Assembly (NCBI GenBank): GCA_003864495.1
Contig: ML133401.1
Span: 3,401,189-3,465,188 of the forward strand
Length of the DNA stretch: 64,000 bases
Direction: 5' to 3'
From: Nemopilema nomurai
Lineage: Eukaryota > Cnidaria > Scyphozoa > Rhizostomeae > Rhizostomatidae
Part shown: one piece after another, positions 13,236-24,075 of the stretch
Layout of the letters: every line of letters begins with the position of its first letter
Numbering within the stretch: position 1 is the stretch's first letter
The notes under the pieces: model-generated
Databases searched by the model: none
Told to the model about the DNA's origin: nothing
The model's input: the letters and a program-made list of their open reading frames with translations, nothing else
Made by a program: the position numbers and the translations under genes

Positions 13236-13390
13236 GCTTAAGAGGCAAGCAAGGGATTGCTTATCAAGTATTAGATATCTATTAAGTTGGCACTACATGT
13301 CACAGAGCATAAATTTCTGCGTTTTCTTAAAATTCCTTACATCATTACTTTCTATTAAAGGAATCGTGCCATGAAAAGCTGTTTTGCAGT

Positions 13391-13396
13391 AATAAA
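13391..13396 (+). terminator. Candidate poly(A) signal of the EGF/WSC gene
   Basis: An AATAAA hexamer lies about 235 bases past the stop codon of the EGF/WSC gene. It supports the view that the gene ends here. Only the motif is seen. Confidence 0.45.
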
Positions 13397-13937
13397 AGCT
13401 ATTCGACTCCAACATCAAACAGGCTATAGCCATTATCGGCTATTGTTGTAAGTGGCTAAAGACTCTTCACTCAGGAAGTTGTTGCTAATAATTTTGAAGT
13501 TTGAAATTGCACAAAAAAATTCTATGTTCAAGCGAGATAACCTTGCTTTTTTTAATCGGGTCCCTAAGAATGGCTTTCTGGTTCCAAACTGATTCATTGT
13601 TCAGCACATTTAGATGGAGTCATTCCAAGGGAATTGCGGTGGACTAAATTAACAGCAAACTTCTGTTCATGTTATTATATTTATGACTACATTTGCATGT
13701 TTAACATTATTACTTGTAATATCATGGTCTGCCACTCGCTGTACGCGTTTCTTTTTCATACAGGCAGCGCTATTATCTCTCCTTGAAGAATGATGATTTA
13801 TGGCTTAACTGAATGTAGTGGATTTTATTGAACGCGAGCTCTGTTTTCTGCTGCCTTTTATCCCTTTAATGAAGGCTCTTTGAGCACTTGACAAGGAACA
13901 ACCAAAGTCACCACGCGTATGGAATCTGTGCCCCATC

Positions 13938-14545
13938 TTGAAGATAAGCAAAACCGAATCAGCAGAAGTGTGGCACAAGGGCTTTCTCTATAAACTTGAT
14001 TGCATTGAGATATCTGGAAGACACCTTACACTAATTCAAAATTTTCTTGCAAACCTGGTACAACGTATCATATTAAATTGGAAAAAACTCAGAATGGGCA
14101 ACAACATCTGCTGGAGTGCCTCAAGGGTCTGTTCTCTGTTTTAGGCCCCTTGTTCTTTCTTGTCCATGTAAATGGCCTTGTAGATAACTTGATTTTTGCT
14201 GATGACGCATCTCTATTTTCTGTTTTGATTGATGTAGCTAAAATCCTGAATAGCTGAACAGTGATTTATATATTTGTGGGCATGGCAATGGAAAATGCAG
14301 TTTAATGCTGACAAAACTGTGAACTCATTTTATCCACAAAAAGAATTAAAACCATTCGTCCCTCTTATGCGTATGAACAAAACGTAGGTAGAACTGTCTG
14401 GCTTTCAAATACCTACTTCCAGGACATTTTTTGAATGGAACTCGTTCACCCTTGATATTAGAAATTCTACATCAATTGCTGAGTTCAAACGTCAATTGCT
14501 GCCTGCTATTAGGCCTGCTCTAAAGCCTATCTATACCTCTAAGCC
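13938..14545 (+). mobile_element. CR1/jockey-type LINE reverse transcriptase fragment
   Basis: Reading across two frames gives consecutive reverse transcriptase blocks: TLIQNFLANLVQRI, then TSAGVPQGSVL, then FLVHVNGLVDN and the catalytic-loop text FADDASLFSV. Further on, SIAEFKRQLLPAIRP resembles the usual C-terminus of these elements. Frame changes and stops show it is dead. Confidence 0.75.
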
Positions 14546-14548
14546 TTC

Positions 14549-14612
14549 TAAGAAGTCAAAAGCAGTGAACGTTTTCAATCCAGACGGAACGGTTATTGTG
14601 AAGGAGAGTAGC
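14549..14612 (+). repeat. Direct repeat, copy 2
   Basis: This is the second copy of the sequence at 13165-13235. It sits directly after the LINE C-terminal text. Confidence 0.8.
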
Positions 14613-14647
14613 TTCAAGTACTTTGCAACGCAATATCATGCTTGAAG

Positions 14648-14850
14648 CATCATGGTAAATAGCGGTTTTCAACGGGCTTTTGTCTGTTTTCATGTGATAA
14701 ATCGGCTTTCATGTGATCAGACAACAACTGCGAGGTTAAAACATCATGTGTGCAGCTTGCTTGACAGCCAATCAGATTAACGGAGCTATCATAATGACTC
14801 AGCAATTTTTGCAATTTGGGTATACGTTTTCCATTTATCATGACTCAATG
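14648..14850 (+). mobile_element. MITE-like repeat, copy 2
   Basis: This is a near-identical copy of 8566-8757 in the same orientation, with an intact right end, CCATTTATCATGACTCAATG. The reverse complement of that end matches the left end of copy 1, which defines inverted repeats of about 18-20 bases. The left-most bases of copy 2 are altered. Confidence 0.75.
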
Positions 14851-15733
14851 CCTTTAAGGTTAAGGTAAACGTTTTCAACACGAAATTTGGTTTTTCGTTC
14901 CTAAAGGCCAAACTCTTCAAGGAATCTGGGTAAACTATATATCATTTGATGCACAAGATTGCGGCGAATTCAGCCAGATCAAAATTATTTGCAAATAATA
15001 TCAAATGATATTTTCCAGGCGAATTCATTGGTCAAAAGAGTGTACCACCTTCAAAAGCTAATTTATACCCTTGCGTTTGAGATAACAAAATCTGACTTGC
15101 AGTGCAGATCCTAAGCTACAAAGAGTCTCAGAAAAATCTGAAACTATACTTATGCCAACAGAAAGTGCAGATCCTAAGCTACCAAAGAGTGTCTCAGATT
15201 TTTAAAATTTCTCCTCTTTTTGAAACTATACCTGTAAAAAATTGGCAAACAATTGAATGACAAATAACAAATGCTATCCTTGGCGCTCAGGCCTACAAAC
15301 CGACATCAATCCGAGCGGTGAGAAAAGACGACGACGAGATGGCAAACTTTGAACGTAAGATTCAATTAATGTCTCAACAGAACTAATACTTATATAATAC
15401 ATAAACAGTTAATACATAAACAGTATACAATTAGCTACAGAGTATAACTACGATTCCTAACGGACCTTGTCTTAAGGACGTTCTGATAGCTAATGCACTA
15501 CAACAATAGAACAATTACGATACTACGATACAATACAACAGTGCAGTGAATGTATAAAGCAAGTGAACTCGAAGAGGCCGCTATTCTCCGGATTTTTCTT
15601 CGTCCAAAAACTGGGAGTACGTATGTTCATTATTATGGGGATGTTTTCGCTTGACCGTTTCGTTTCACTTTAATATCGAAATTGGCTTCAACAATCTTTT
15701 ATCAGGATTTTTTTATCTTTTAGAACTCGCTGT
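14851..15733. other. Unassigned AT-rich DNA
   Basis: No coding signal is seen. A 25-base unit, GCAGATCCTAAGCTACAAAG and following bases, occurs twice (about 15103 and 15167). Confidence 0.5.
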
Positions 15734-15816
15734 TTGAGAACGGATTCATCATTCAATCGAACACATTTATTTCTTGATTTAAACATGTATCATTATAATT
15801 ATTTATTAGCACTTTA

Positions 15817-16066
15817 CAGATTTCAAAGTTTGATGGAATCATTGAAAAAAGAAGGTCAAGCAAAGGCAAGAAAATCTAGAAAGGGAACCCAAGCAATAGC
15901 AAAAGTGGCTGAATTTGAAAAAAAAGTTGGGAATTGGGTACATATTACATATCATAATGGGGCTGCCCTCTGGTGTCACAAAGATCAGGTGAAGAAGTAT
16001 GTTAACATATTGATGGGAGAGGGAGAAGTTGGCGAGACGGTCAAGATTATAAATGATTTCAGTTAA
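15817..16066 (+). CDS. Small ORF of unknown, possibly mobile-element, origin
   Basis: The frame from 15734 has a coding look after residue 30: a Lys/Arg-rich helix, then KVGNWVHITYHNGAALWCHK and a short acidic tail with a stop at 16066. An acceptor (TTACAG) sits at 15813-15818, so it may be an exon and not an intact gene. I recognise no family. Confidence 0.3.
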
Positions 16067-16689
16067 TGTCCCATTGGCAGGAGTTAGAGCATAAGGAATC
16101 ATAAAGTTGTGTATTGCAGAGCCCTTTCAAGCTTCATTTAAACGCTGCAACTATACAGCAACAACCTTGAAATGGTTCCCCGCTGCGTCCATGCTACAGA
16201 TCCTCTGTAAAATCCAGAATCAGTATTTGCTGACATTGCAGTTATCAAGGTCAACTGAATCATTGTTTGTCAAAAAGTCCAGAACTTGATGCTCTAACAA
16301 TCTTGTGCATGCAGTTGGTATTGAGAAACCATCTAATTATATTTGAAAGGCAATGTAAAGTGTACTTAGATGAAGGAGAGTTTTTAGGCCACAACAAAGA
16401 CAGGGAGCTTGTGTGAAATTGTCCTCCAACAAATCGACCTTGTAAGTCAAACATGGGATTTTTAGATAGGGAAATGACCATAAGGCCTAATGCTACCCCC
16501 AGGATATCTTGAAGCTAGTATCATTGTTTGAAAAAACGGTTTGAAAAGTATTGATGAGATGGAGGACAAGGAGAAAAGCAAAGCTTTTGCAATTGCAAGG
16601 GAATGGGCAAATGAGGAAATAAAACAGAACAAGGAACATCACCAATAGCCTGCTCGTAGTGCCAAGGACAATTTTTCATTGCTGATGAA

Positions 16690-17895
16690 AGCAAAAGGAT
16701 TTTCCACACAAACATTGGTAAAATCTTTACCAGAGACAGATTTGCCGCGATTCAGCGCTTCATACATTTTTGCGATCCAAATATGATGGGCGAAAGCCGT
16801 GATCGCCTTCGCACAATTAGGCCAGTGTTGGAGCACTTACAAGAAAAATTCAAATCGATGTATGTTTTGTCGAGAGACATCTAAGTAATTCCCTTCAAAG
16901 GACGGCTTGCTTGGACCCAAAGAATGCCACAAAAACCAGTGAAGGTTGGCATCAAAGTTTTTGTGGCGGCCGAAGCAAGCACGGGATACCGCTGGAATTT
17001 TGACGTTTACACGGGCAAGGTGGGCAACACTGAAAGTGATGTTGGCGACATGGGGAAAACCGACATGGTTGTTGTAAACCTTTTGAAAGAACTAACGCAT
17101 CGTGGCCATCATTTGTACATGGATAATTTTTATACCAGTGTACCACTGCTCCTTTATTTGGAAAATCAAGGAATTTTAGCCTGTGGAAAAATACGGTCTA
17201 ACAGATGATATTACCCCCAAAAATAAACTGGGTAACGAAATTAAAAAAATGGAAAGAGGGGAGAGCAAATTTGCAAGCCATAAGGTGCTTGGTTGTTTAT
17301 GTCTTCAGTGCTATTCATATGTCTCTAGCTGGTGAGCCTGTGGCCAGAAACACAAAGAAAGACAGGAAATATGAGAAGATAAGAATTCAGTGCCCTCAGT
17401 TGGTCAAAGACTACAACAAGAAAATGCTTGGGGTGTGACCAGATTGTCAAAATGACAAAAAACAAAAACGGTTTTATCTAAGAATATTTATTGCTTTCCT
17501 AACGAAAGCAGTAAACAATGCCTATATAATTGAGGGGCATATAAAAATCATGTAGTGCCTGGAAGAAGAAAGCGTGACCTACTTTCTTTCAAGTAGGAAC
17601 TAGCCTAGGAAATACAAGGGTTTCAAGTTCTGGAAAAGGAAGGAAGAGAAGGAGGACAGCAGAAGTTGAAGAAAGAAGACTTGCCAATGTTGGCATTCAT
17701 TTGCCACAAAATGGGGAAGGGAGGGAGCACAGATGTGTCGTTTGCCGGAAAAAGCGAGCATTCTGGATAAATGCAAATCCAGACAAAGATGTGAAAGAGT
17801 GCCCTTATACTCTCTCTAAAACAACATTTTGCTGCATTGGGTGTAAGCTAACACAGAAACAGAGAAGGTTAATGCAGTACAGGTACAGATAAGGT
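16690..17895 (+). pseudogene. piggyBac transposase fossil
   Basis: Coding text of a piggyBac-family (PGBD) DDE transposase runs through several frames: RFAAIQRFIHFCDPNM, an in-frame TAA (about 16881), IPFKGRLAWTQRMPQKP, the block around the second catalytic Asp (LYMDNFYTSVPLLLYL at 17116-17163), CPQLVKDYNKKMLGV, and a C-terminal Cys-rich domain (CVVCRKKRAFW, then FCCIGC, near 17735-17850). The order matches the family. At least one stop and two frame changes break it, and no clean terminal repeats were found. It is an inactive cut-and-paste transposon. Confidence 0.85.
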
Positions 17896-17910
17896 ATCAC
17901 AAGCACATCC

Positions 17911-18840
17911 TTGGAACTGACAATGTTAGGGGGAATGAAGGAACAAATCTTTTCAAACTTACAAAGATTGGGTTGGAGCAGTTGTGCGGGAATCTCAACA
18001 AGATCATTTCACAGTTGTCAAGTTATGAATTTCTTGATGAGACAAGACCAGCATCAACAGAGAGGATATCAGGTGCAACCGTACTGTCACGAAAGAGACG
18101 AATTATATGAAGAGCAGGTAGCCATATTTAGAGATAAGCTGGAGAAGGAAAGAGAGAAAAGACAAACACATGGAGCCAAGAGAACTACTGAAAGCAGCAT
18201 ATCAAAGATTGAGGACAAGAGTACCAACAAGGAGCTGCCAGACCCAACTTTTCTTGTTGGTAAGAGGGTAGAACATACATGGAATGTTTTAGAAGAGGGA
18301 AAGAAAAGAGCCAGAGAATGCATTTACACAGAAATCATCCCTTGGTCGATTTTGATGAAATAAATTGAAATGAATTCCTTTCTTTTTGAAGAATTCATTT
18401 TTGTAATCATTTTGTTCTGAGCTTATCTTGAAAAAATGGCCTGATCATGCTACTTATATTCCACGTTTAACTTACAGGAAAATGTCTATGTCTTGTGTTA
18501 TTTCTTATCTATTTCAAAACTAAGTTTCACTTAGGTCAAATTTGAGTTGGACAACTGCAAATGATGTTGCTTTGTGCCGGGACATTCTGGTTCTAGAACC
18601 ATATAGATAAAATGTGGGTAGTAGAGAAAGAAGTCAGTCCTGGGATTCTATTGCAGAGAATTTGAACGCCTTGAGTGATCAAAACTTCTCTGTAGACCAA
18701 AGAGACAGATTTTCCAATTTAGAAAAGTTTTATAAAAAGAGATTGGCAAGTGAGGAAAGGGCAAGTGGGATATCCCCTGAAATGACAAAACTTGGTAAGG
18801 TTCTTGAGAATATACTTGAGCTAATGGAGGACGCTTAAAA
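17911..18840 (+). pseudogene. Two decayed ORFs, one with Myb/SANT-like text
   Basis: The first frame (to 18363) ends with a Lys/Glu-rich coiled stretch and FLVGKRVEHTWNV, which recalls a chromo/Tudor-like start. The second (18614-18838) has SWDSIAENLNALSDQNFSVD and EERASGISPEM, the text of Myb/SANT-like DNA-binding ORFs that recur in cnidarian genomes, often linked to mobile elements. The products are not named with confidence. Confidence 0.35.
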
Positions 18841-19929
18841 AGGAAAGAAGGATATGGGGAAAATCAAGAGGAGAATGATAAGCAAGTAGCAGAGAATATT
18901 AGAAAGCGATCTATGGAAACACTTGCAGAAACATTGGAGAGAGAAACGGAAGGAACAGTAAAAAGGAAGAAAAGACGCTTTGCTGGCTCAGATACTAATG
19001 AGTAAAGACTAGGTGAAAGGCAATGGAGAATACAAGCAGTTCGTACAGAATCGTATTAGAGATATACAAACCAAGGGATATATAGAGCCGAGACATGTCC
19101 TAACAACAGACAACCCTGCGGACACTGCGACGTATCAATTCGTGGCCTACAATCGTTAAGTATGCCTCAAGAAAGTTACGGTAGTTTGTTGGTGTCTATT
19201 ATAGTAAAGCGCATTCCGAAGGAAATTGCAGTGCAGGTAGCAAGGAAGTTTTCGGATGATATTGTAGGACGTACCCCTTGCTCACATTCCTCGCCATGTG
19301 TTATTGCGTTGTATGTATACCGTTGTTTCGTTTAACTTACCATTCTGTGACAGTACTTAGTAAAGTAAGCTGAATTCGAGCATTCCTTCGATCAAGGTAG
19401 CTAACAATATATGGCACTTAAAGGAAATTCTAAGTATCATAAGTAGCGAAAATGAAGCATTGGAAATGTGCAGTAGTGTTAGTTCGACAGACAAAAGAGA
19501 AGAAGGCCAATCCAAGGTTTACGCCCCGAACCAACAGCCATGGCAACAACAAAGTCCTTTTTAACCAAAACGGAACAAAAATCACCTTCTTGCTATTTTT
19601 TCCAGAAAGAACATCTTTCGATTGACTGTTTCGAGGTCAAAGATGTAAACACGCGCAGGGAAAACTTATTGCAACCTAGGCGTTGTTTGAAGTTGGGACA
19701 CAAGTCGAAAGATTTTCTGTCCGACCGCAAGTGCAGAAGATGTGGAGGAGCACACCACCAAACACTGTGCTTCAGGCGAAATGATCCCAGGCCGCAGGTG
19801 ATTGATATGTCGAAGGTTACGACGCTGCTGTATCAGAAAGAAAGACCGTTCTTCTTTAGACCGCCAAAGCGTACGTGTATGGAGCCGATGAAAACAAGAA
19901 GACACCCATACATATTCTATTTGATGGTG

Positions 19930-20940
19930 GTAGCTTATGTACTTCGGCGACCCTCGGCGACCCTCGGCGACCCTCAGCGACCCTCAGCGACCCACGGTTG
20001 AGTGCACTCAAAAAAATATTTTAATGGAAACATGGCAGCGACCGTCAGCGACTGCTAGAAAGCACAGCGCATGCCCAGTAGTAGACTTCCTTTGTTTCAA
20101 AATGGCGGCTTGCGAAGGTGCAGACAACGCACGGTACACGAAGGAAGTGCAAAAATACGAGTGTGTACACAACAAATTCCATCAAAAATATAAAAATAAA
20201 TTTGTTAAACTCAACTGCTGGGTGAAGATTGGTGACAAAATTGCATTGTCGCCAGAGGAAACCGAAAAAAGATTCAAAAACATTCGAAATTCGTATGGGC
20301 GATATTTGAAGAAATTGAAGAACATACCATCTGGATCTGGAAGAGATGCAATCCCATCTCCAAACGAGTTCAGGCATCTAGATTGGCTCAAGCCTATCAT
20401 TGTTCACAGAGAATCTCAGTTAAACTTTAAACTTGCCGACGAAGTAGAAGAAAAGTCGGACGGAGAACAATATCAAGAAGAGGGATTTAGATTCTCTTCC
20501 ATCTGCATCTGACAATGCCCAGGACATAATTGCTGCTTAATTGGATCAAGTATTTAGGCCGTAATCTCGAAACTCTGATATATACGCAGGTGAAAGTGTT
20601 GAATCAAATTTACAGTTCTCTTCTTGAATCAATAGCAAAAATTCTTGCCCTTGTGGAATCGATGAAGCCATTCGGGGGTCTTGAGTTTGGAAGCATGTTA
20701 ACAAATCAGACCGTATTTATAACTATACTGAACTCGGTTAATTCAATCAAAAATCTATGTAGAATTTAATTGCTTTCGTCGTTTAGAATATCGCAAGGTA
20801 TGTTCATGTACCAATCAAAAAGCATCAAATCTTCAAATATCTGAAATTAAACTTCAACTGAAATCTGAACTCATTTTTCGGCGACCTGACGACCCCAGCG
20901 ATCTCAGCAACTTTTATGGAAACCAGGCTTTATCCATTAA
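19930..20940 (+). mobile_element. Harbinger-like element inside the BEL remnant
   Basis: This segment interrupts the BEL protease. Its left end is a tandem array of GGCGACCCTC units. Its right end reads CTTTTATGGAAACCAGGC, whose reverse complement GCCTGGTTTCCAT resembles Harbinger/ISL2EU terminal repeats. It carries the MADF-domain ORF at 20102-20512 but no transposase. The family assignment is from memory of such ends and the MADF partner gene. Confidence 0.5.
20102..20512 (+). CDS. MADF-domain protein of a Harbinger-like element
   Basis: From the ATG at 20102 the protein is about 136 residues. The MADF (Myb/SANT-like DNA-binding) domain covers residues 10-100: an opening Tyr/Glu helix, NCWVKIGDKIALSPEETEKR, then KNIRNSYGRYLKKLK. 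An acidic tail (EVEEKSDGEQYQEE) follows. In Harbinger elements such a protein pairs with the transposase and carries it to DNA. No transposase is seen nearby. An ATG further upstream in the same frame (19937) only adds the low-complexity GGCGACCC array, so 20102 is preferred. Confidence 0.6.
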   Translation: MAACEGADNARYTKEVQKYECVHNKFHQKYKNKFVKLNCWVKIGDKIALSPEETEKRFKNIRNSYGRYLKKLKNIPSGSGRDAIPSPNEFRHLDWLKPIIVHRESQLNFKLADEVEEKSDGEQYQEEGFRFSSICI

Positions 20941-21020
20941 GAGCAACTCTGGCCCAGTTCCCAGTTCAAAAACCACGATACCACAAAATTGCGAATCGTC
21001 TTCAACGGTAGTGCTGAAGC

Positions 21021-21036
21021 TAGCCCCCCCCCCCCC
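21021..21036 (+). repeat. Poly(C) run
   Basis: A run of about 16 C residues lies inside the BEL remnant. It may be prone to sequencing error. Confidence 0.8.
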
Positions 21037-21504
21037 CCCGAGGAATTGTCTTCGAATGACTTCCTTGAAGTAGGGGATAATTAATTCCTGACCAATAACT
21101 CATGTTCACGATGACAGTGAAGAGATCTCTTATCCTCTCGTCCCTTCTCGCCTCATCAATGGGAGAAAGCTGGCACATTTGCAACATAGCAGTATTATGA
21201 GTTGATTAGCATATACGAAACGTTATCGGAGCGGCCTAAATATAATCGATTGTTAGTAAGTCATTTTACTAAAAGGTGGAAAAATGGGTATCTTTTAGGC
21301 TTAATGGAAGCTTGCAGACCCAAAGCACACGTAAAGGGTGTGTCAACGGGGGACATTGTACTCATCAAGAATGAGCAACCGAAGAGAAGGTTTTGGAAGC
21401 CAGGGAAAATAATCGAACTATTTCCGGGTACGGATGGCAGCATCAGATCTGCAAAGTTGCAAATTGCAAACAACGAAGGTAGGTATGGTACAAAGGTATT
21501 GTGT

Positions 21505-21590
21505 CGCCCCCCTTGAAATTACTTGTACCTTTGGAAATTCGCGCAGTCGCCCCCCTTGAAATTACTTGGACCTTTGGAAACTCGCGCACA
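21505..21590 (+). repeat. 42-bp unit repeated twice in tandem
   Basis: CGCCCCCCTTGAAATTACTT, then (G/T)ACCTTTGGAAA(T/C)TCGCGCA, occurs twice head to tail at the junction between the BEL coding end and its LTR-like region. Confidence 0.75.
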
Positions 21591-21960
21591 GGCGCACTTG
21601 CAGCTAAAAAGTACTTCGCAATCGCCGCAAAAGGCCTCAGCAGATGTGTTCATGCGCAGAGCGAGTAGTGTCGGAAACAATAATGAAGGCGAGAAACCGG
21701 CAGCTGCGGAGGCAGCGAACTTTGAACTCATTGTGTGCGAAGAGTTGAGTACATGTAGTGGGTCGAGGGGATCGCATACATCAAGATACCTTTACTTATT
21801 TTATTGTTGTGGTAATTTATGCGGTTAGGGAGGTGATTGAGACAGAGAGACGAGCGGAGGAATGCTTGGGAGGCGAGTTCAGCTAGTCTGTATCCTTCTT
21901 TATTGTTATGTTTAGTTTTCGAAAATCTTTGTGAGTTTGTGTCGCGTTACATCTAAAAAT

Positions 21961-22999
21961 TCGCGATAAAAGTATTGACTGTCTTATTGTATTCTAGTGA
22001 TTAATGAAATCATGTTTACATAGAAATAATGTTTGCAGCCTATGAAGGGTATTATATGATTATTGGTTTTAGAAATATGTGTTATCATTCTACTTAGATT
22101 TTTCTTAAATTTCCTACTAGAAAAATTAATCAGAAACCTTAGAAGAGTTCTCAATAAGTCGTTAATCGAGAGGATGCATTGACTCTTCTTGGGATCGAGG
22201 CCCACCTCGATGCGGCCAAATAATGACATCTTGCCCAACGGTCTACAGCAACGGTCTGCAAACTTCTATAAATCATTCAACCATCATTGTACCGAAATTT
22301 CAACTGGCAAAAACGTGAAGGATGTGTTCGAGGACTACTTATTCATATGTTGAAGAATTGGAAACATAGGGGCACCGAATGCCAGAAAACCAAGGAAAAC
22401 TCCACGGTCTACACTTTTTGAGAAAAGAAAATGACAATGGGTAATGTTTTTCTTTTAAGAATGTGTAGATTGTGCAGAAATTCCTTTATTTCGGCCATAG
22501 CACAAGGTGCTCCAGCCAAAATGCACAAACTACATAAACTGGAATACATTGCACATATTTTGGGACATTTCATAAGAAAATGTGTTTCAATACATGGGGT
22601 ATTTCAAATAAAAGAAACTGTAGACCGTTGGTGTAGACCGTTGATCGAAATCAGTGTGCAGGAAGATGGAGGCTGCGAAGCATGGAAACTGATCAGGACA
22701 ACGGGCTGCTCTTAAAAATGCTTTGTTTTGAAAAACTCTTGTTAAACAATTAACTATAAATCAAACTGTGTCCTGGCAATTATACTCAATGCCTTGTTGA
22801 TGTGCACACTGCCCTTATTTCAGCAGCATTGTTGCAAGACGATTACCACAGGACTCTTTTCTGGCAATTAATGCCAAATTGATGCTTGAAAGTGAATATA
22901 CGCCAGCGAACGTTCATCATCTCAGTTTCTCTATCATCAATGATGGAGCCCCTAACAAATGACATCGGGGCCTTTGCTGTAGCAAACAATGGGGTGTCT
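21961..22999. other. Unassigned DNA
   Basis: A 94-codon plus-strand ORF (22431-22715) has no recognisable domain. The phrase GTAGACCGTTG is repeated near 22620-22645. No gene can be supported. Confidence 0.4.
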
Positions 23000-24075
23000 T
23001 TACAAATCCAATATCCTTACTATTGTTGTTTTGAGGGAAGCAAAATGGACTTCCAGCAGTAACAACATATCACTCCACAGCAGGATAATGGGAGACCAGC
23101 GGAAGTCATTCAAAAAGATCACCTCCTTGTCCTCTACACCAAGCCATGCATAGGAGCAAGTTGCGGGTGAGAGGAAAACATGAAAAATGACACATAGCGG
23201 ATCAAGAATGATAGCTTTGCCACAGTTTGCTGGGCCAGTGATGTAAATGCTACGGCCCCCGCTTTGACCCATTACAATAAGCTCTACAATGGTTTCAGAA
23301 AACATTGCACTGTCGATGGACTTTTCCTCCAAGATTTCGATGGCACATTGCAGCCATTCACCTTTGCAAATGCAGGGATTGGTCAATTGCTGCTGGTGAA
23401 TTAACCCTGGACATTTGCGATCGCTGGATTCTTTCGCTGGCTGTCTCAACCTCCCACACCGTATCGACAAGCTCCTTCAACTTCTTCCCACTCCTGTTCA
23501 ATACAAAGTCATATAAACGACTATCACCCGCGTCACATTGACGGAGCAGATCAATACGAGCGCGAATTTGGTTTTTAATGACAATGCCAGCCACATCACT
23601 ATTGCAGAGGCGCTTGACCTGCTTGGCTTTTTTCCGACCCTTCCCAGCCCTTGCCTTGGTGGCATTTGCAGTCTTGAGTGGAGCGACGACATCTGGGTGA
23701 CCAGGGCTCTTAAGGACAGCGTCATCCTCCTTCGTCACATGCGCGAATGCTGAATGGTATCCAGCATGATCAGAGAAATTCAAGACGACGCCATGATGCT
23801 GCTTAAGATCTTGTTTGATCCTCATCCACCTTTGGTTTTTGTCCAACAATACTGCTATGTGGAAATGGACGTGCTGTTTTTATGGTTTTCCATACAGCAG
23901 GCCCATTGGATGACTGTTGACGATGTGGCTGAATGAAATGACTCCACTATTGCCGAAAAAAACTTTTCCCTGTAAAATACATCAGTATTGTTGTACGTGA
24001 TAAGATATGCTTTCTTAACACTGTGTTTGGATAATCCTGAAGTGCTTTCATCTCCCTGGAAATTAGACATCATGT
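22995..24075 (-). pseudogene. Decayed Rep-like gene (HUH endonuclease + SF3 helicase)
   Basis: On the minus strand, coding text runs 24073 to 23000 through three frames. First comes YLITYN and IQWACCMENHKN (24000-23890). After a frame change near 23880, HVHFHIAV carries the His-x-His pair of an HUH nicking endonuclease. After a second change (about 23400) a P-loop follows, GPANCGK (Walker A, about 23235), then a Walker B-like EVIFLNDFRW (about 23120). An HUH nuclease fused to a superfamily 3 helicase is the plan of rolling-circle or rolling-hairpin Rep proteins, as in parvovirus NS1 and related elements. The copy is broken by frameshifts and loses its C-terminus past 23000. It may be an endogenised ssDNA virus or a Rep-bearing mobile element; the sequence alone does not decide. 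Confidence 0.65.

Larger units (their letters stand above)
19085..21960 (+). mobile_element. BEL/Pao LTR retrotransposon remnant with a nested insertion
   Basis: Gag text (GLQSLSMPQESYGSLL, then IVKRIPKEIAVQVARKFSDD) at about 19145-19265 is followed at 19540-19790 by a BEL-type zinc-knuckle array (CLKLGHKS and CRRCGGAHHQTLC). Near 19914 a shifted frame gives the aspartic protease motif FDGGS. The rest of pol is largely missing. The integrase C-terminus returns at 21120-21516 (SYPLVPSRLINGRKL, FTKRWKNGYLL, DIVLIKNEQPKRRFWKPGK). The region 21523-21960 is LTR-like in position, but I found no matching 5' LTR. Stops and frame changes are present. Confidence 0.75.
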
